Shown here: in pieces, positions 51,948-61,224 of the stretch
How the letters are laid out: each line of letters opens with the position of its first letter
Position numbering within the stretch: position 1 is the stretch's first letter
Assembly (NCBI GenBank): GCA_902780135.1
Contig: CACZEK010000024.1
Span: 1 to 64,000, forward strand
Reading direction: 5' to 3'
Source: an uncultured bacterium
Lineage (GTDB): Bacteria > Verrucomicrobiota > Lentisphaeria > Victivallales > UBA1829
DNA: 64,000 bases
The notes under the pieces: generated by a model
Databases searched by the model: none
The model's input: the letters and a program-made list of their open reading frames with translations, nothing else
Told to the model about the DNA's origin: nothing
Position numbers and translations under genes: made by a program

Positions 51948-51976
51948 TTGATTTTTGCGAAAAGATGCGGTATAAT
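51948..51976 (+). promoter_or_regulatory. Promoter of the envelope lipoprotein operon
   Basis: TTGATT (51948-51953), 17 bp, TATAAT (51971-51976), about 135 bp before the first ATG. It is the only clear promoter before 57.1 kb. Confidence 0.75.
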
Positions 51977-52113
51977 ATTTGAGGAACGCGCGGGCGGCTG
52001 ACGAAGCCGGACGACCGCGTTCACGCAGGACGCCCCGGAATCCCCTCGTGTTTCCGGCGGGCGGATTTCGAAGAAAACAAGCAGGCACCCGAACACAAGG
52101 AGGCTTGAAAACG

Positions 52114-53271
52114 ATGAAGAAACTGTATTTCACCGCACTGACGGCGGCCGCTCTGGCATTGGCTGCGGCATCCGATTATGCCGCGGACGCGGCGTCGCAG
52201 GAGAAAGAGACTACGACGACCACCACGACGACCACCACGGTCATCACGGAAACGGTCAAGACGAAGGCGAAGGAGAAGCCCGCGTGGAAGCCGTTCAAGG
52301 TCTGCGTGCTGGATTTCACCTCGATCGACACCGCCGGGCAGATCCGCTTCCTCGACGGAAAGAATAATCCAATCGTCATCCCGCCGCAGAACACGCTGAA
52401 CGACGCCGACCACCGGACCATCAACGGCATCATGCAGGGATATGTCCGCATGATCGACGCGTGGGACAACAGCTGGACGAATTCGGCGAACCGCGACGCG
52501 CAGGTCGACGACAACGTCTTCACGCGCAAGAAGGCGCTTGACCTGTACAACACCATCGTGAAGGGGCAGCCGCGCCCGATGGTGATCGGCGCGGAGTACC
52601 TGAGCGCGTACCTGGGCCGCCACAACGACGTCTTCGGCTGCATGGACGTCTCCCAGGTCGCCGCCGCCATGCAGAAGCTCCAGAAGCAGGACGATTTCCC
52701 CCGCGACTTCATGCTCCGCATCGCGAAGGAGACCGGAGCCACGCACCTGATCTACGGGACCGTCTCCGACATCCACTCCAGGACCAACTCGTTCTCCGGC
52801 TACGGCATCCAGACCAACACCACCACATACCAGCTCGACGTCACGATCAAGATGATCGACCTCGCGGCGCAGCACTCCGTCTACAGCAACGTCTACACCG
52901 GCAGCTACCGCGAACAGCGTCCCATCAGCACGGAGCAGTTCGACAACGACATCTATCTGAGCCTCATGAAATCCGCGCTGGAGCAGGCCGCCGAAGACCT
53001 CTACGAAGTCTGCAGAGAAGGCCGCAAGAACAAAGTGACCGTCACGCCCATGCCGTACATGGTCACGGTCAAGCCCTCCGCCGGACAGGGATTCTCCCCC
53101 GCGCAGGCCGCGGTCTACGCCGACGGCGTCAGGGTCGCCGCGGGCGGCGAGACGTTCCCCCTGCCCGAAGGCTCGCACACGCTTGAGATCAAGGCGGACG
53201 GCTACAAGACCAAAACGCTCTCGGTGGACGTGAAATCCGACCAGACGATCTCGACCACACTGGAACAATAA
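52114..53271 (+). CDS. CsgG-like secreted protein with a PEGA domain
   Basis: 385 residues from the ATG at 52114 (AAGGAGG upstream). Signal peptide MKKLYFTALTAAALALAAASDYAADA, then an unusual run of ten Thr. The middle domain (about 60-310) resembles CsgG/LpoB-type alpha/beta proteins: FKVCVLDFTSID, FPRDFMLRIAKETGATHLIYGTVSDI. The C-terminal PEGA domain (about 315-385: VYADGVRVAAGGETFPLPEGSHTLEIKADGYKTKTLSVDV) is typical of envelope-associated proteins. It begins an operon of six exported proteins. The role in the outer envelope is inferred from the family. Confidence 0.8.
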   Translation: MKKLYFTALTAAALALAAASDYAADAASQEKETTTTTTTTTTVITETVKTKAKEKPAWKPFKVCVLDFTSIDTAGQIRFLDGKNNPIVIPPQNTLNDADHRTINGIMQGYVRMIDAWDNSWTNSANRDAQVDDNVFTRKKALDLYNTIVKGQPRPMVIGAEYLSAYLGRHNDVFGCMDVSQVAAAMQKLQKQDDFPRDFMLRIAKETGATHLIYGTVSDIHSRTNSFSGYGIQTNTTTYQLDVTIKMIDLAAQHSVYSNVYTGSYREQRPISTEQFDNDIYLSLMKSALEQAAEDLYEVCREGRKNKVTVTPMPYMVTVKPSAGQGFSPAQAAVYADGVRVAAGGETFPLPEGSHTLEIKADGYKTKTLSVDVKSDQTISTTLEQ

Positions 53272-53289
53272 CCGGAAAGGACGACCGAT

Positions 53290-54375
53290 ATGAAACTGAA
53301 CAAACTCCTTGCCGCATTCGCCTGCATCGTACTCGCCGCCGGCGCGCTCGCCGCCGACAAGCTCGCCGTCGCCGAACCCGTCGGAAAGGGCGGCGTGCCC
53401 GCGTCCGACATCGAAGCCTTCTGGGGCATCCTCGAATCCTCGATCCAGTCCGACGAATACACGCTGGTCTCCCGCGGCGCGCTGAACCAGATCATGACGG
53501 AAATCGGGCTGACGACCAGTTCCGACCTCGTGAACCTGAATTCCACGCAGAAGGCGAAACTCGGAAAGCTCGAAGGCGTGAAATACATCCTCGTCTCCGA
53601 AGTCAGCAAGTTCGGCAGCCGACTGAACTGCACCATGCGCATCATGGACGCCACCACGGGCGAGATCGACCAGGCGCGCACCGCGAACCTCCGCGTGAAG
53701 GACCTCGACGAACTCGCCGACCAGATCGAAGCCGCCCTCCAGAAGCTCCTCTCCGACGACAAGGCGCTCCACCGCTCCGCGATCCTCGCCCCCGTCATCA
53801 AGGTCCGCGCGCCCGGATACCTCGCCGACGACTTCAACGTCCGCCTCGAGAACGAGATGCTCGACAAGGGCCTGCGCCTCCAGAACCTCCAGTCCGTCGC
53901 GAAGATTCTGAAGAAGAACGACATGGACAACCTGAACGAGCTGGAGCCCAAGATGTACGTGAAAGCCGGAAAGCTCCTGGAAGTCGAAATGCTCATCCAG
54001 GCGACGATCACCCGCTTCGAGATCGAAAAGATCTCCTACAACGTCGCCGAGACCGGCGCCAGCGGGTTCCGCTACATCGGCAACATCGAGGGCAGCGTCC
54101 GCATCATCTCCGCCCAGACCGGCGAAACGCTCGGCAGCGTCCCCTTCGACGAGCGCGTCGATTTCCGCAGCATCCCCATCTCGACCAGACGCGACTGGAC
54201 CGTCGACGACTACGGCAAGCACCTCATCAAGACCGTCATCCCGCAGAAGATCATCCCCGGCATCATGAAGTCCCCGGCGTTCAAGGATAAAGCCGAAACG
54301 AAAGCCGAGGAAAAGAAGCCCGCCGCGGAAAAGCCCGTCGCGGACACGACAATGCTTGAAGCCGTCGAGGAATGA
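53290..54375 (+). CDS. CsgG-family exported protein, probably two tandem domains
   Basis: 361 residues; GAAAGGACG precedes the ATG. Signal peptide MKLNKLLAAFACIVLAAGALA. First domain (about 22-160): LAVAEPVGKGGVPASDIEAFWGILESSIQSDEYTLVSRGALNQIMTEIGL and GVKYILVSEVSKFG; it matches the pattern of CsgG/FlgO-type proteins. A second, weaker copy runs to about 335, followed by a Lys/Glu/Ala tail. Lies 18 bp after the PEGA protein. Probably part of an envelope complex. Confidence 0.75.
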   Translation: MKLNKLLAAFACIVLAAGALAADKLAVAEPVGKGGVPASDIEAFWGILESSIQSDEYTLVSRGALNQIMTEIGLTTSSDLVNLNSTQKAKLGKLEGVKYILVSEVSKFGSRLNCTMRIMDATTGEIDQARTANLRVKDLDELADQIEAALQKLLSDDKALHRSAILAPVIKVRAPGYLADDFNVRLENEMLDKGLRLQNLQSVAKILKKNDMDNLNELEPKMYVKAGKLLEVEMLIQATITRFEIEKISYNVAETGASGFRYIGNIEGSVRIISAQTGETLGSVPFDERVDFRSIPISTRRDWTVDDYGKHLIKTVIPQKIIPGIMKSPAFKDKAETKAEEKKPAAEKPVADTTMLEAVEE

Positions 54376-54379
54376 CCGA

Positions 54380-55921
54380 ATGAGATTCCGCCGCACCGTC
54401 TCCCGTCTCGCATGCAATCTCCTGCCCGCCGTCGCGGCCGGATGCCTTTTCGCCGGCTGCTCCAGCGTCGTGAACTCGCATTCGCAGAAAGAGGAGATGA
54501 TGGCGGATTATCTGAAGGGCGACAACGAGTCCGCGCTCGACGAGATCGAATACAAGCTCCGCGAGCCGGCATGGTACAACACCTCCGTCGTCGGCACCGG
54601 CGACGAGCTCATGTGGCGGCTTGAAGCCGGCAGCATGAACTTCCACGTCGGGAACTTCGAGGAAAGCATCGACGAGCTGAAGATCGCGGAGGAGCTGATC
54701 GAACAGTACGACGAACGCGCCGAAGTCAGCGCGCGCGACATCGGCGCGGAGGCCGGAGCCGCCCTCACCAACCTCAACGCCCTGCCCTACCGCGGCTACT
54801 GCCGCGACCGCATCGCGCTCGCCGTCTACAAGGCGCTCGCCTACCTCGGGACAGGCAACGAGGAGGCGTTCCACGCCCAGATCCGCCGCCTCCGCAACGA
54901 GCAGAAGAAGGTCCAAGACGACTACAGCAAGTTCTTCGAACAGGAAAAGGACCGTCTCGACGCGGAAAAGGCGAAGAATCCCGACGCCGCGAAGAAAATG
55001 GCGGCGGTGGGCAGCATCGCCAAGATATCAGGGAACCCGAACAACACCGAGTTCAAAAACTGCGTGGCGCGGGTCAAGAAGGTCGCGAACAAGGGCTACG
55101 GCAACTTCCTCAACCCCGCCGCGATCTTCCTCTCCGGGCTCGGATCCGTCCGCGACGAAAACTACGACAACGCCCGCATCGACTTCCAGCACCTCAGCGA
55201 AGCCATGCCGAACAACCCGCTGTTCCGCCAGTATTACGTCACGGCGCTGCAGAAATCCGGCCGCGAGATCCCCGAAAACTTCGCCGACGTCCAGCCGTTC
55301 GACTTCCCGCTGGACAGGGACTGCGTGTTCGTGGTCTTCGCGAACGGGCGCAGCGCGGCGCTGCAGGAGATCTCGATCAGCTTCCCGGTCATGACCGCGT
55401 GGCCCATGTGCGAGTTCTACGACGCGCCCTTCCTGAACCTCAAGGCGGAGGCGGGCGGCAGGAAATACACCTCGATGATCCTCGCCGACATGGACGGCAT
55501 CCTCGCGCAGGAATTCGACGAACGCATGCCCGGCATGGTCGCGCGAATCGTCCTGAACACCCTCATCAAGGAGGCCGCCTACTATACCGGGCTCGCCGTG
55601 GTCGCCGCGCAGGACGACATGGACCCCGCCGTCCAGGCGGCCGCGCTCGCCAGCATCGCCATCGGCGGCGCCGTGTACCGCGCCGCCATGAACACCGCCG
55701 ACACGCGGAGCTGGGAGATCCTTCCGAAGGAATTCCAGCTCACCCAGTTCCCGATGCCGGAAGACAAACAGGTCAAGCTCGACCTCAACCTGACGAACGG
55801 AGGCATGACGGTCTCGAAGACGCTCCGGCTCCCCGACGACTGCAAGTCCGCCATCATCTTCGTCGACGCACCCAGCGTGCAGAACGTGGCGTTCCACGTC
55901 CTGCCGATCAAATCAAAATAA
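54380..55921 (+). CDS. TPR-like lipoprotein (COG3014-type)
   Basis: 513 residues from the ATG at 54380, which is just after the previous stop; the earlier reading from 54356 overlaps it. Basic signal sequence RRTVSRLACNLLPAVAAGCLFAGC with a lipobox. TPR-like helices follow (DYLKGDNESALDEIEYKL, NFHVGNFEESIDELKIAEELIEQYDER, YDNARIDFQHLSEAMPNNPLFRQYYV). A C-terminal beta-rich domain includes a Gly/Ala-rich hydrophobic stretch (AALASIAIGGAVYRAAM). Large lipoproteins of this type (COG3014) stand next to YcfL and LpoB genes in many Gram-negatives, as here. Confidence 0.72.
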   Translation: MRFRRTVSRLACNLLPAVAAGCLFAGCSSVVNSHSQKEEMMADYLKGDNESALDEIEYKLREPAWYNTSVVGTGDELMWRLEAGSMNFHVGNFEESIDELKIAEELIEQYDERAEVSARDIGAEAGAALTNLNALPYRGYCRDRIALAVYKALAYLGTGNEEAFHAQIRRLRNEQKKVQDDYSKFFEQEKDRLDAEKAKNPDAAKKMAAVGSIAKISGNPNNTEFKNCVARVKKVANKGYGNFLNPAAIFLSGLGSVRDENYDNARIDFQHLSEAMPNNPLFRQYYVTALQKSGREIPENFADVQPFDFPLDRDCVFVVFANGRSAALQEISISFPVMTAWPMCEFYDAPFLNLKAEAGGRKYTSMILADMDGILAQEFDERMPGMVARIVLNTLIKEAAYYTGLAVVAAQDDMDPAVQAAALASIAIGGAVYRAAMNTADTRSWEILPKEFQLTQFPMPEDKQVKLDLNLTNGGMTVSKTLRLPDDCKSAIIFVDAPSVQNVAFHVLPIKSK

Positions 55922-55932
55922 GGAGAACAGCC

Positions 55933-56391
55933 ATGAAGAAAATATGTCTGATCGGATGGTTCGCCGCAGCCGTGATGCTGGCAGCATGCCAGAACTCCGT
56001 GAACACGGTCGAAAACGCGGACAAGACCATGACGCCGAACACCATCAACGATTCCCGTTTCGTGACCGACGGTTTCCTGAAGAGACGCCTCGCGCTCCAG
56101 AGCCTCACCCTGGGACAGACCGCCGACGGCTTCAAGCGCGCGCAGATCGAAGTCACGAACGTCCGCACCGGCGCCGCCGCGCAGTTCTGGAGCAGCATCA
56201 CCGGCGAGAACCCCTACCGGATCCGCTACCGCTTCACCTGGTTCACGGAAGACGGCATGGCGGTGAACAACACCGTCCTCGCGGACTGGCAGGACGCCAC
56301 GATCATCCCCGGCGAGACCCTCTTCCTCCAGTCCGTCGCCCCGTCCAAAAACTGCAGCGATTTCAAAATCAGCCTCAGAGAGGCAGACTAA
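55933..56391 (+). CDS. ycfL: YcfL/DUF1425 family lipoprotein
   Basis: 152 residues; AGGAG precedes the ATG. Lipoprotein signal MKKICLIGWFAAAVMLAAC. The mature part has the DUF1425 pattern: a substrate-like beta domain with RRLALQSLTLGQTADGFKRAQIEVTN, NPYRIRYRFTWFTEDGMAVN and WQDATIIPGETLFLQSVAPSKNCSDFKISLRE. In E. coli ycfL is next to lpoB (ycfM); the same order occurs here (next gene is LpoB-like). Function unknown, outer-membrane location inferred. Confidence 0.85.
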   Translation: MKKICLIGWFAAAVMLAACQNSVNTVENADKTMTPNTINDSRFVTDGFLKRRLALQSLTLGQTADGFKRAQIEVTNVRTGAAAQFWSSITGENPYRIRYRFTWFTEDGMAVNNTVLADWQDATIIPGETLFLQSVAPSKNCSDFKISLREAD

Positions 56392-56408
56392 CATAAAGGA
56401 TACCACCT

Positions 56409-57056
56409 ATGAACGCACGTTTCCTGGTCCTCGGACTTTCCGCCGCCGCAGCCCTGGCGCTCGCCGCGTGTGAAAGCAACAACACCGTCATCTACGACCC
56501 CGCGACCACCAAGACCGGACTCCGCCAGACACGCAACGTCTCCAGCGAAGAAATGCGCGAAGTCACCATCGCCGCCGTCCAGGGCGCCATGACCAACGCA
56601 AAATTCACGTCCTTCCTGAAGAAATACCAGCAGGAAAAGGGCGATCCGGACGCCATCCCCGTCCTGAAGCTCGACAAGACCATCAACGACACCGACGATC
56701 CCGACCTGAACACCTCCGAGATCACCGACATGCTCTTCGAAGAGCTCCTCAACTCCGGCAAGGTCGACGTCACCATGGCGGAAGGCGCGGGCCGCACCCA
56801 GGCGATCGCCGCCTCCCGCGACCTCGAATACGACGAGAACTTCGACCAGAGCACCGTCGCACAGCGCGGCACGCTCCAGGCCGCACGCCTGGTCCTCCGC
56901 CCGAAAGTCACCTCCAACTCCGTGCGCGACGGCAACACGCAGGCCGTGACCCGGACGTTCGTGCTGGAAATGGCGGACGTGCAGACCGGCCTCGTCATGT
57001 GGAAGTTCACCAAGCAGCTCGCATTCATGAAGAAGAGAAGCTCCGTCGGCTGGTAA
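56409..57056 (+). CDS. lpoB: LpoB-like penicillin-binding-protein activator lipoprotein
   Basis: 215 residues. Signal LVLGLSAAAALALAAC with Cys as lipidation site. LpoB fold: SSEEMREVTIAAVQGAMTNAKFTSFLKKY, VLKLDKTINDTDDPDLNTSEITDMLFEELLNSGKVDV, LVLRPKVTSNSVRDGNTQAVTRTFVLEMADVQTGLVMWKFTKQL. In enterobacteria LpoB spans the periplasm to stimulate PBP1B. It directly follows ycfL (17 bp). No PBP gene is in the window. Confidence 0.85.
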   Translation: MNARFLVLGLSAAAALALAACESNNTVIYDPATTKTGLRQTRNVSSEEMREVTIAAVQGAMTNAKFTSFLKKYQQEKGDPDAIPVLKLDKTINDTDDPDLNTSEITDMLFEELLNSGKVDVTMAEGAGRTQAIAASRDLEYDENFDQSTVAQRGTLQAARLVLRPKVTSNSVRDGNTQAVTRTFVLEMADVQTGLVMWKFTKQLAFMKKRSSVGW

Positions 57057-57158
57057 GACGCCCGCCCCCTGCCCCCTTTTTCATGCCGTCCGGCGTGCCG
57101 CTGCCAAGCCCGGCGGCGGTTCCGCCGCGGACGCAGAAACCCAAGAGGAGATGATCCT

Positions 57159-57896
57159 ATGCGTCAAATCTCCCTTTCCGCGGCGTTCGCCGCCCTCGCG
57201 CTCGTCCTGAGCGCATGCACCAACATCGCAAAGTTCGACTACAACGGCGCGCCCGGCACGCTGGCGAAACTCCGCGAACCCGGATCCGCCACGAAGTCCG
57301 TCGCCGTCATGCCCTTCATGGACCGGCGCGGCCTCGCCGCGGACCGCGCCGTGGGCGACCACGGTTCGTTCTTCCTCGGGTTCCTCCCGCTCCTCCCGTA
57401 CGGATACGTCGAGAAGGAACAGCCCGAGAACAGCGAGGACTTCGTTTCGCTGGGCAGGTTCCATTTCGACGTGCAGAACGACCTCGCCACGGCGGCGGCG
57501 ACGAGCCTGAAGAGCTCCGGCCTCTTCTCGTCCGTCACGAAGGCGAACAATGCCGCGCAGGCCGCAAACGCCGACTACATCTGGCGCGGCTCCGTCTCCA
57601 GCACGTTCTACCGCGGCCGCATGTTCACCTACACCCTCACCTATTTCGTCTCTCCGCTCCTGTGGGTCGTGGGACTCCCGAGCGGCAGCTCCACCAACGA
57701 GCTCGCGGTGAAATTCGAGCTGGTGGACCGCGCCAGCGGGAGCGTGGTCTGGGAATACAGCTACGACAGGAGCGACTACCTCAACCACTGGATCTATGCC
57801 CGCGTCGGAAAAGACACCAGCATCTATCCCCGGCTGATGAAGGAAGCCATGAACGGCGCGCTCCTCAAGCTTTCGCAGGACATGCCCGACCTCTGA
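57159..57896 (+). CDS. Lipoprotein of the LpoB-CsgG operon, unknown family
   Basis: 245 residues; AGAGGAG precedes the ATG. Lipoprotein signal ISLSAAFAALALVLSAC. The mature protein has SVAVMPFMDRRG (a CsgG-like first strand), YIWRGSVSSTFYRG (DUF799-like) and a hydrophobic YTLTYFVSPLLWVVGLPSG segment. It ends in the conserved-looking WEYSYDRSDYLNHWIYARVG. It resembles exported CsgG-related subunits. 102 bp separate it from lpoB without a visible promoter; the terminator at 57923 closes the operon. Confidence 0.7.
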   Translation: MRQISLSAAFAALALVLSACTNIAKFDYNGAPGTLAKLREPGSATKSVAVMPFMDRRGLAADRAVGDHGSFFLGFLPLLPYGYVEKEQPENSEDFVSLGRFHFDVQNDLATAAATSLKSSGLFSSVTKANNAAQAANADYIWRGSVSSTFYRGRMFTYTLTYFVSPLLWVVGLPSGSSTNELAVKFELVDRASGSVVWEYSYDRSDYLNHWIYARVGKDTSIYPRLMKEAMNGALLKLSQDMPDL

Positions 57897-57922
57897 TCCG
57901 GCGGAAAGCCCGGCAAAAAAAC

Positions 57923-57960
57923 CGCCCCCGGCGATCCGAGCAGGATTCCGGGGGCGTTCT
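57923..57960 (+). terminator. Terminator of the envelope operon
   Basis: Perfect 9-bp stem CGCCCCCGG / CCGGGGGCG (57923-57931, 57948-57956) followed by TTCT. The T-run is short; AAAAAAA on the left allows use from the minus strand too. Confidence 0.7.
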
Positions 57961-58001
57961 GTATGGTGTTTCGGTGATTTCGGGATTCGATCCCGTCCCG
58001 C

Positions 58002-60734
58002 TTACAGCGAGGCGAGGATCCCCTTTGAACGGTTTTCCTCCGTTTCGAACACGGCCTGCGTGGTGCTGCCGAGGAACGCGCCGATGTCACTCAGTTTCGC
58101 GAACTGAGCGGCATCGTCTCCCGCGCCGCCGAATTTGAGCGCGATCTTGTCTGCGGCGCCGGAGACCGTGACGCTGTTTTCGCCGTCGGTGTAGGTCAGA
58201 GTCGCTTCGTCCCACTTGGAAAAATCGCCGGACTCGAACCACAGCGTGACGGAATTCCCTTCGCCGGCAGCCTGGGAAACGACGTCGCTGCCCCAGTTTT
58301 CGCCGAACGTGAAGATGTCGGCTCCGCCGCCGCCCGCGAGCACGTCGTCGCCTTCGCCGCCAGCGATCACATCGTTGCCCGCGCCGCCCGTGATACGGTC
58401 GTTTCCGGCGTCGCCGAACAGCTGATTGCCGCCCGCCGCGCCCCAGAGCACGTCGTCGCCTTCGCCGCCGCGGACGATCATCCCGGCGAGTTCGGCGGAA
58501 TACTTGTCGCTGGTCATGTCGACCACGTCGTCGCCCGCGCCCGCGCGGACTTCGCGGATGAGGCTGATGCGCGCCGCCTCGCCGAATTCGGAGTACATGT
58601 CGTCCATGAAGAGCGCGTCGCCGTTGTCCGTGTCGGAAAGATACAGGATGTTCGCGTCGGAATCCGACCCGGTGAACGTGTCGCGGATGCGGTTCCTGCC
58701 CGTAATGCTGGCGGTCTCGCCCGTCACGGTGTTCTTCGCCCGGTAAAGCGCGTTCCAGACGTCCTTCCCGTCGATGGTCGCGAAGAATACGTCCGCACGG
58801 CCGTTGCCGTTGGATACGAGCTGACGCGGCACGGAGTCGGCAGTGGCATTGCACGATTCGGCGCCGCCGAACTCGCCGTCCTTTTCCGCCACACGGCAGA
58901 AATAGATCCAGTCGCTCCGGTAGGCGATGTCGAACGCCGTACCATTCGTGTCAATGCGGATCGCAACGCTGAAGTCGTCTTCCTGCGTGAGTTCGACCTG
59001 GTATTCTCCGGTGTACCCTTCGTCGGCCCAGGCAACGAGAGACCCGTCGTTCGACACCACGGGTTTGAGTTTCTCCATTTCGATCTTTTTGATGACCAGA
59101 TCGTCGAAATCATTTTCCATGAAACGCAGCGCCGTGTTTCCAACGACTGCAAGATCGTTCCTGATGCTGCCCCAGTCGAATGTGAAGGCATCGGGAGAGA
59201 GCGTTTCGTCCATCTTGACGGATATGCTGCCGGTAAAAAGGCCCATGTCGAGCGTGAAAAGCGCGCCCTCGGCCCGGGATGCGGCTTCTTCGGAGATCTC
59301 GATCAGATAGGAGCCCGTGCTGTCGATCGAGCCGAAAGTTCTGACAACATATTCGTCGCCGGAGACGCAGAACGTGACGCTGCCCTCATTGATGATCCTC
59401 GTGCCGAAGAGATCGTTCGAGCCGCGGAACGTAAGGGATCCGCTGTTGTAGACGGTATTGTTCTCCGGCTCGGGTTCGGGATCGGGTTCGTCGCCGGAAT
59501 CCGGGATGCCGGGCTCGGGGGAGTCGCCGTCCTCGGGATCGGGGGAATCGCCGGAATCGTCGTAGTCGTCGTAGTCATCGTCGTCATACTCGAAAGACAC
59601 GTTTTCGAGCGTCATGACGCCATCGTTCCAGATCGCGCCGCCCAGCTTTGCCTTGTTGCTGTAGAAACGGCAGTCTGATATGGTCATGACACCGTCGACG
59701 GTGTTGGAGATCGCGCCGCCGCGCTGCGCGGTTTCCGTTCCCGAAGAAATGACCTTGTTGCCCGAAAAAAAGGAACCGGACACGGTCATCACGCCGTAGT
59801 TGTAGATCGCGCCGCCCTCCGCTTCCGCGGTGTTGTCCAGGAACTCGCACCCGTCGATCTCAACGACGCTCACCTGTTCGTTGAACGTATCATTGTAGAT
59901 CGCGCCGCCGCGGAAAGCCGTGTTCTCCGTAAATTCGCAATCATCGATTGTCGCCTCGGCGCCCTGGTGGATCTGCAGCGCGCCGCCGCCGTTTTCCGTC
60001 GTGAAGTCCTCCGTGGGAGTTCCGGCCGCCTTGTTTCTGTAGAAACTGGTCTTCGTCAACTCCATTCTGCCGCGGTTCTGCTGGATCGCGCCGCCGAAAT
60101 ACGCCGTATTGTTCTCGAAAACGCTTTTGGAGATATCGGCCGTGCCGAAGAAATCCACCATCGCGATCGCGCCGCCCGCCGCGCTGACCCCGGATGCGCT
60201 GTTCTCAATGAAAGAGGTGTTGTGGACCGACAGGACGCCGCCGCCGTAAGTCTCGATCGCGCCGCCGTGTCCGGTGCTCCCGTTCAACGGGTTGACCGCG
60301 CATTTGGAGAACATGGCGTCGGCAAGAATGATCGCGCCTTTCCCTTCCGATGAAGCCGTCAGGCAGATGCCCGCGCCGTACCAGCCGCTCGCGTTTTCGC
60401 AAAGAGCCGAGCCGGAATACGTGCCGCCGGAGATATTGATCCCGGAGATTTTCCCGCCCTCGTCCGCAACGATCTGGCCGTCGTCGGAGACATTGACATT
60501 GATGAGAGTGGCGCCCTTGCCGACGAACGCGGCATCATAATCGGGATCCAGCCGCGTGACGGATTCCTGATACCACTTGCCCGAGTCGTCCTGCGCCCAG
60601 TTTTCGTAGACATACGATCCGATGGTCAGTCCGTTCTCGAAATCGTATCCGTCGATCTCGGCCTGTTCCAGTTTGAGTTCGCCGTTCAGAAACAGCTGCA
60701 CGACGCCGTCTGCCGTTGTCTTTTCTACCGACAT
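58002..60734 (-). CDS. Pmp-repeat/RTX surface protein without a Sec signal
   Basis: 910 residues; AAAGGATCG precedes the ATG at 60734; the longer frame to 61016 has no support. The N-terminal domain of about 90 residues lacks a signal peptide. Then come repeats with GGAI and FxxN motifs (FLDNTAEAEGGAIYNYGVMTVSGSFFSGNKV), the pattern of chlamydial polymorphic membrane proteins. An acidic Asp/Pro/Glu linker lies around residue 390-425. The C-terminal third carries five RTX-type Ca2+ nonapeptides (GGEGDDVLWGAAGGNQLFGDAGNDRITGGAGNDVIAGG). There is no autotransporter barrel. RTX repeats plus no signal suggest type I secretion; no exporter gene nearby. Confidence 0.85.
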   Translation of the reverse strand: MSVEKTTADGVVQLFLNGELKLEQAEIDGYDFENGLTIGSYVYENWAQDDSGKWYQESVTRLDPDYDAAFVGKGATLINVNVSDDGQIVADEGGKISGINISGGTYSGSALCENASGWYGAGICLTASSEGKGAIILADAMFSKCAVNPLNGSTGHGGAIETYGGGVLSVHNTSFIENSASGVSAAGGAIAMVDFFGTADISKSVFENNTAYFGGAIQQNRGRMELTKTSFYRNKAAGTPTEDFTTENGGGALQIHQGAEATIDDCEFTENTAFRGGAIYNDTFNEQVSVVEIDGCEFLDNTAEAEGGAIYNYGVMTVSGSFFSGNKVISSGTETAQRGGAISNTVDGVMTISDCRFYSNKAKLGGAIWNDGVMTLENVSFEYDDDDYDDYDDSGDSPDPEDGDSPEPGIPDSGDEPDPEPEPENNTVYNSGSLTFRGSNDLFGTRIINEGSVTFCVSGDEYVVRTFGSIDSTGSYLIEISEEAASRAEGALFTLDMGLFTGSISVKMDETLSPDAFTFDWGSIRNDLAVVGNTALRFMENDFDDLVIKKIEMEKLKPVVSNDGSLVAWADEGYTGEYQVELTQEDDFSVAIRIDTNGTAFDIAYRSDWIYFCRVAEKDGEFGGAESCNATADSVPRQLVSNGNGRADVFFATIDGKDVWNALYRAKNTVTGETASITGRNRIRDTFTGSDSDANILYLSDTDNGDALFMDDMYSEFGEAARISLIREVRAGAGDDVVDMTSDKYSAELAGMIVRGGEGDDVLWGAAGGNQLFGDAGNDRITGGAGNDVIAGGEGDDVLAGGGGADIFTFGENWGSDVVSQAAGEGNSVTLWFESGDFSKWDEATLTYTDGENSVTVSGAADKIALKFGGAGDDAAQFAKLSDIGAFLGSTTQAVFETEENRSKGILASL

Positions 60735-61006
60735 GTTGCGATCCTTTCTGTTGCATTGTGCCGGGAACGCGGACGAACGGAAACAACGGAACGCAGCCCG
60801 TTCGTCCCGCTCATGCGGAGACGGAAACGGACCGTCCGCGATGCTTCCCCGTCTTGCGTTTCGGGCGCAATTCCGCGTTTTGCGGAGGGAACTTGAACGG
60901 AGCGGGGATCTGGCTCGCCGCACCATGCGGCTCACAGTTGCGCGACAGTCCGTGAATTTCACACGGTTCACCCGGATTCCGTCCGAATTAAAAGTTTTAA
61001 TTTTAT

Positions 61007-61035
61007 AATATACCATTTGATCAGAGTTTTTTCAA
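61007..61035 (-). promoter_or_regulatory. Promoter of the Pmp/RTX gene
   Basis: Minus strand: TTGAAA (61035-61030), 17 bp, TATATT (61012-61007). The leader to the ATG is about 270 nt and shows no other clear signal. Confidence 0.7.
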
Positions 61036-61128
61036 GCCGCGCCGCCGCAAATATCACCGCCCGCGTTAACGATCTCTCTCCCGAAGGCATATCCCTCGAA
61101 AAACGGCTCAAATAATCCGCCCCGGCGG

Positions 61129-61157
61129 TTGAAAACACTTTTTCCGCGCATTATATT
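61129..61157 (+). promoter_or_regulatory. Promoter of the GH2 gene
   Basis: TTGAAA (61129-61134), 17 bp, TATATT (61152-61157), 68 bp before the ATG; divergent from the Pmp/RTX promoter. Confidence 0.7.
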
Positions 61158-61224
61158 TATAGAGTAAACTGACAATAATGGAACCCGATTCGCCCCGGTC
61201 CGGGGCAAGAAAGGATTTGATCCC

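Noticed and set aside
57976..57998. GGGATTCGATCCC, also T-arm-like
   Set aside because: An isolated hairpin in the gap between convergent genes; no cloverleaf can be built.
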